NCBI RefSeq assembly: GCF_026410085.1
Contig: NZ_CP112866.1
Location: forward strand, 1,364,001-1,428,000
Reading direction: 5' to 3'
DNA from: Pseudomonas quebecensis
GTDB lineage: Bacteria > Pseudomonadota > Gammaproteobacteria > Pseudomonadales > Pseudomonadaceae
Length of the DNA stretch: 64,000 nucleotides
Below are positions 62,206 through 64,000 of the stretch, piece after piece. A program made the translations under genes and the position numbers. The notes beneath the pieces are model-generated. The model worked only from the letters and a program-made list of their open reading frames with translations, ran no database searches and was not told the origin of the DNA. Every line of letters begins with the position of its first letter. Positions within the stretch are counted from its first letter, which is position 1.

Positions 62206-62487
62206 CTATTTGGCGGTCATCTTTTGCTTGATGAAGCCGACCACCCAGGTCAGCACCAGGCCACCGACACCGCCGCCGGCGATGTTGCCGCCGATGGCCG
62301 CGACATCCAGCGGTTCGCCGCCTGAGGTGCCGGTCAGCGCGGCGACGACCTGGCCCAGCAGCAACCCGCCGACGCCACCGAGCAGCGTGTTGAGCCCGGT
62401 CCCCAGGCTCTGTTTGGTCATGCCGGCGATATTGCCGCCAATGATGCCGCTGATGATCTGAACCAATACATTGATGAGCATTTCCAT
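62206..62487 (-). CDS. Glycine-rich small membrane protein (93 aa), unknown function
   Basis: A 93-residue protein with two or three Gly-rich hydrophobic segments (LVQIISGIIGGNIAGM, LLGGVGGLLLGQVVAALTG, IAGGGVGGLVLTWVVGFI). This recalls glycine-zipper membrane proteins. ATG 62487 (MEMLINVL) has AGGA eight bases upstream; the longer frame to 62535 does not. No function can be given. It stands alone between the SelW-like gene and an EamA transporter. Confidence 0.65.
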   Translation of the reverse strand: MEMLINVLVQIISGIIGGNIAGMTKQSLGTGLNTLLGGVGGLLLGQVVAALTGTSGGEPLDVAAIGGNIAGGGVGGLVLTWVVGFIKQKMTAK

Positions 62488-62617
62488 GATCAATTCCTGC
62501 GTAGCGTTAAGGGAGCGACCCCGCGCCGGCAGCAATGGCGGAACATGCCCTGGCTGTCGTCGAGGAATCGATATCCGTTGAACGACGACAGACTGTTGCG
62601 GATGCCAGGAGTATAGA

Positions 62618-63502
62618 TCAGGCGGCTGCGGTGGGCTGTTTTGCCGGGGCGGCGCTGCCCATCAGGCCGGAAATCACGATCGCGACGATGATCAACGCAC
62701 CGCCCAACAGCATGCGCAGGGTCGGGGTTTCGGCAAACAGCAGCCATGCGGCGGTGATGCCGTAGACCGGCTCCATGGCAAACACCACCGACGCCGTGCG
62801 CGCCTTGATGACCGCCAGGCTCGCCACGAACAAACTGTGGGCCAGGCCGGTGCAGAACACCCCGAGCAGGCCGATCCACAACCAATCCAGCGCGCGCACA
62901 TCCGCCAGGCCCGGAGCCGCCACCGGCAACAGGCACACCGCTACCACCAGGTTCTGGCACAGTGCCGCCTGCACCGCCGGGATGCGCCCGGAGCCGGCAC
63001 GGTTGTTCAACGACAACAGGGAAAACAGCAAACCCGAAGCGATGCCCCAGAGCAGACCGCCCGTGGCCTCGCTGGCCAGGTTGAAGTCGGGTGTCACCAG
63101 CACCAGGCCGACTGTGACCAGCACCACGAGCAGCCCTTCGTTGGCGCGGATACGTTCGCGAAAAATCAACCCTTCCAGGATCACGGTGAAGGCCGGGAAC
63201 GCGGTAAAGCCCAGCGTCGCCACCGCTACGCCCGCCACCTTCACCGCGATAAAGAACGTTACCCAGTGGGCCGCCAGCAACACGCCGCTGAGCAGCAGCC
63301 GCCGCCCATCGCGGCGCTCAAGGCGCTTCCATGGGGTGCGGCTGGCGAACCGGGCGAACATCGCCAGGGCAAGCACCGCGAACAGCGCCCGGCCGAATAC
63401 GATGATCGCCGGCGAGGCAGCCGCCAGTTTGCCGAATACGCCGGTGAGGCCAAACATCAATGCGCCGATATGCAGGGCGCCCAGGGCTGTGCGGGGAGTC
63501 AT
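62618..63502 (-). CDS. EamA/DMT family transporter
   Basis: A 294-residue, ten-helix drug/metabolite transporter with two EamA halves. LMFGLTGVFGKLAAASPAII opens the first, GGLLWGIASGLLFSLLSLNNR the second, and AMEPVYGITAAWLLFAE is the family motif near the end. The substrate is unknown. The AraC regulator gene at 63602 is just upstream in the same direction. Confidence 0.9.
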   Translation of the reverse strand: MTPRTALGALHIGALMFGLTGVFGKLAAASPAIIVFGRALFAVLALAMFARFASRTPWKRLERRDGRRLLLSGVLLAAHWVTFFIAVKVAGVAVATLGFTAFPAFTVILEGLIFRERIRANEGLLVVLVTVGLVLVTPDFNLASEATGGLLWGIASGLLFSLLSLNNRAGSGRIPAVQAALCQNLVVAVCLLPVAAPGLADVRALDWLWIGLLGVFCTGLAHSLFVASLAVIKARTASVVFAMEPVYGITAAWLLFAETPTLRMLLGGALIIVAIVISGLMGSAAPAKQPTAAA

Positions 63503-63601
63503 TGCGATCCTTCAAACCACGAGAGTGACAGCTCGCAGTCTAGTGGCTTGGGGTAGCGGGCGTCTGTCGTGGGGCTCGCGCGTTTTAGCGCAGGACTCGC
63601 C

Positions 63602-64000
63602 CTATGACGAGCGCCGCAAGGTTCCGGGAGACGCGCCGAACTCACGCAACATGGCGGCCGCGAATGCGCTTTGCGAGGCATAGCCGACGCGCTCGGCGAT
63701 TTCACCGATGGGCAGCGCCGTGTCCTGCAGCAGGCGCCGTGCCTTGTGCAGGCGACGGCTGCGGATGTAGTCCATGGGCGTCTGACCGCACTCGGCGACA
63801 AATCGCGCATGCAGGCGTGCCACCGACAGGCCGGCGATGCGCGCCAGGTCGGCCACCTGCAGAGGGTGCGACACGTGCCGCTCGATATGCGCATTGAAGG
63901 CTGCATAAGGCAGGCGTCGACCTGGCACGGGCTGGGCCTGCGGATGGTTGAGGCTGGCGAGCAGCAATACCGCGCCTTGCTGCACCATCAGCGGGTCGTC
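63602..64000 (-). CDS. AraC family transcriptional regulator (5' end outside window)
   Basis: At least 132 residues of the C-terminal part are visible; the frame is open to base 64000, so the gene continues to the right. The two helix-turn-helix units are LQVADLARIAGLSVARLHARF and LPIGEIAERVGYASQSAFAAAM, followed by FGASPGTLRR, the AraC/XylS signature. The N-terminal sensor domain is missing from the window, so the effector is unknown. It ends 99 bases before the EamA gene, which it may control. Confidence 0.88.
   Translation of the reverse strand, partial: DDPLMVQQGAVLLLASLNHPQAQPVPGRRLPYAAFNAHIERHVSHPLQVADLARIAGLSVARLHARFVAECGQTPMDYIRSRRLHKARRLLQDTALPIGEIAERVGYASQSAFAAAMLREFGASPGTLRRSS

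Noticed and set aside
1..64000. CRISPR arrays, tRNA/rRNA genes, insertion sequences or prophage
   Set aside because: I looked for regular spaced repeats, cloverleaf-like segments, transposase motifs and phage structural genes and saw none.

Overview
The window is chromosomal DNA of a fluorescent pseudomonad, most likely the Pseudomonas fluorescens group. Gene content and order match blocks I know from Pseudomonas: gbuR-gbuA with its two transporters; cysM-rlmD-relA-mazG; DUF3108-purN-purM / DUF2066-permease-hda; a complete late cobalamin operon; and recQ-MarR-plpD. The DNA is GC-rich, and short palindromic elements with the cores GGGGGCTTGCCCCC and GAGGGAGCTTGC resemble the REP families of P. 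fluorescens SBW25. I saw no tRNA, rRNA, CRISPR array, prophage or insertion sequence. The genome assignment is from memory of synteny, not from a search.

Layout. 1-5.3 kb: end of a CvfB-type S1 protein, a DUF2177 membrane protein, an NCS1 permease with a sigma-54-like promoter, a divergent MFS/LysR pair, and a 40-residue PA1414-family protein. 5.5-7.6 kb: a lower-GC gene that fuses a D-2-hydroxyacid-dehydrogenase-like half to an FAD-oxidoreductase-like half; this is the least familiar protein in the window. 7.7-13 kb: guanidinobutyrase operon (gbuA, an NTF2-like protein, NCS1 permease, Na+/solute symporter) and divergent gbuR. 13-19.9 kb: housekeeping block tapT-like, cysM, rlmD, relA, mazG, DUF2058. 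19.9-25.2 kb: a compact three-gene siderophore operon (one NIS synthetase, one MFS exporter, one TonB receptor) behind a Fur-box-like site.

25.5-33.5 kb: small conserved proteins, purN-purM, DUF2066, AI-2E-type permease, hda and two NlpC/P60 lipoproteins. 33.4-44 kb: a sorbosone-dehydrogenase-like lipoprotein, then promoter, cobalamin riboswitch and ten translationally coupled genes from corrinoid adenosylation to the final ribazole transfer, including bluB for the lower ligand. 44-50.5 kb: MarR/MFS pair with twin palindromic operators, a tiny membrane protein, a periplasmic peroxidase, a FadL porin, several small Pseudomonas-type proteins and two gene-poor stretches with palindromes and DnaA-box-like sites. 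50.5-64 kb: rmuC, an SSS-PAS-histidine kinase-receiver hybrid sensor (MxtR-like), DUF454, YecA, recQ, MarR, the patatin autotransporter plpD, a SelW-like thioredoxin-fold protein, a glycine-rich membrane protein, an EamA transporter and the 3' part of an AraC regulator.

The strongest candidates for something new are the fused dehydrogenase/FAD gene at 5.5-7.6 kb and the minimal siderophore operon. Regulatory observations worth checking include the apparently leaderless marR with twin operators, the REP element that encodes the end of cobB, the stack of palindromes at 48.9 kb and the DnaA-box cluster at 49.98 kb.
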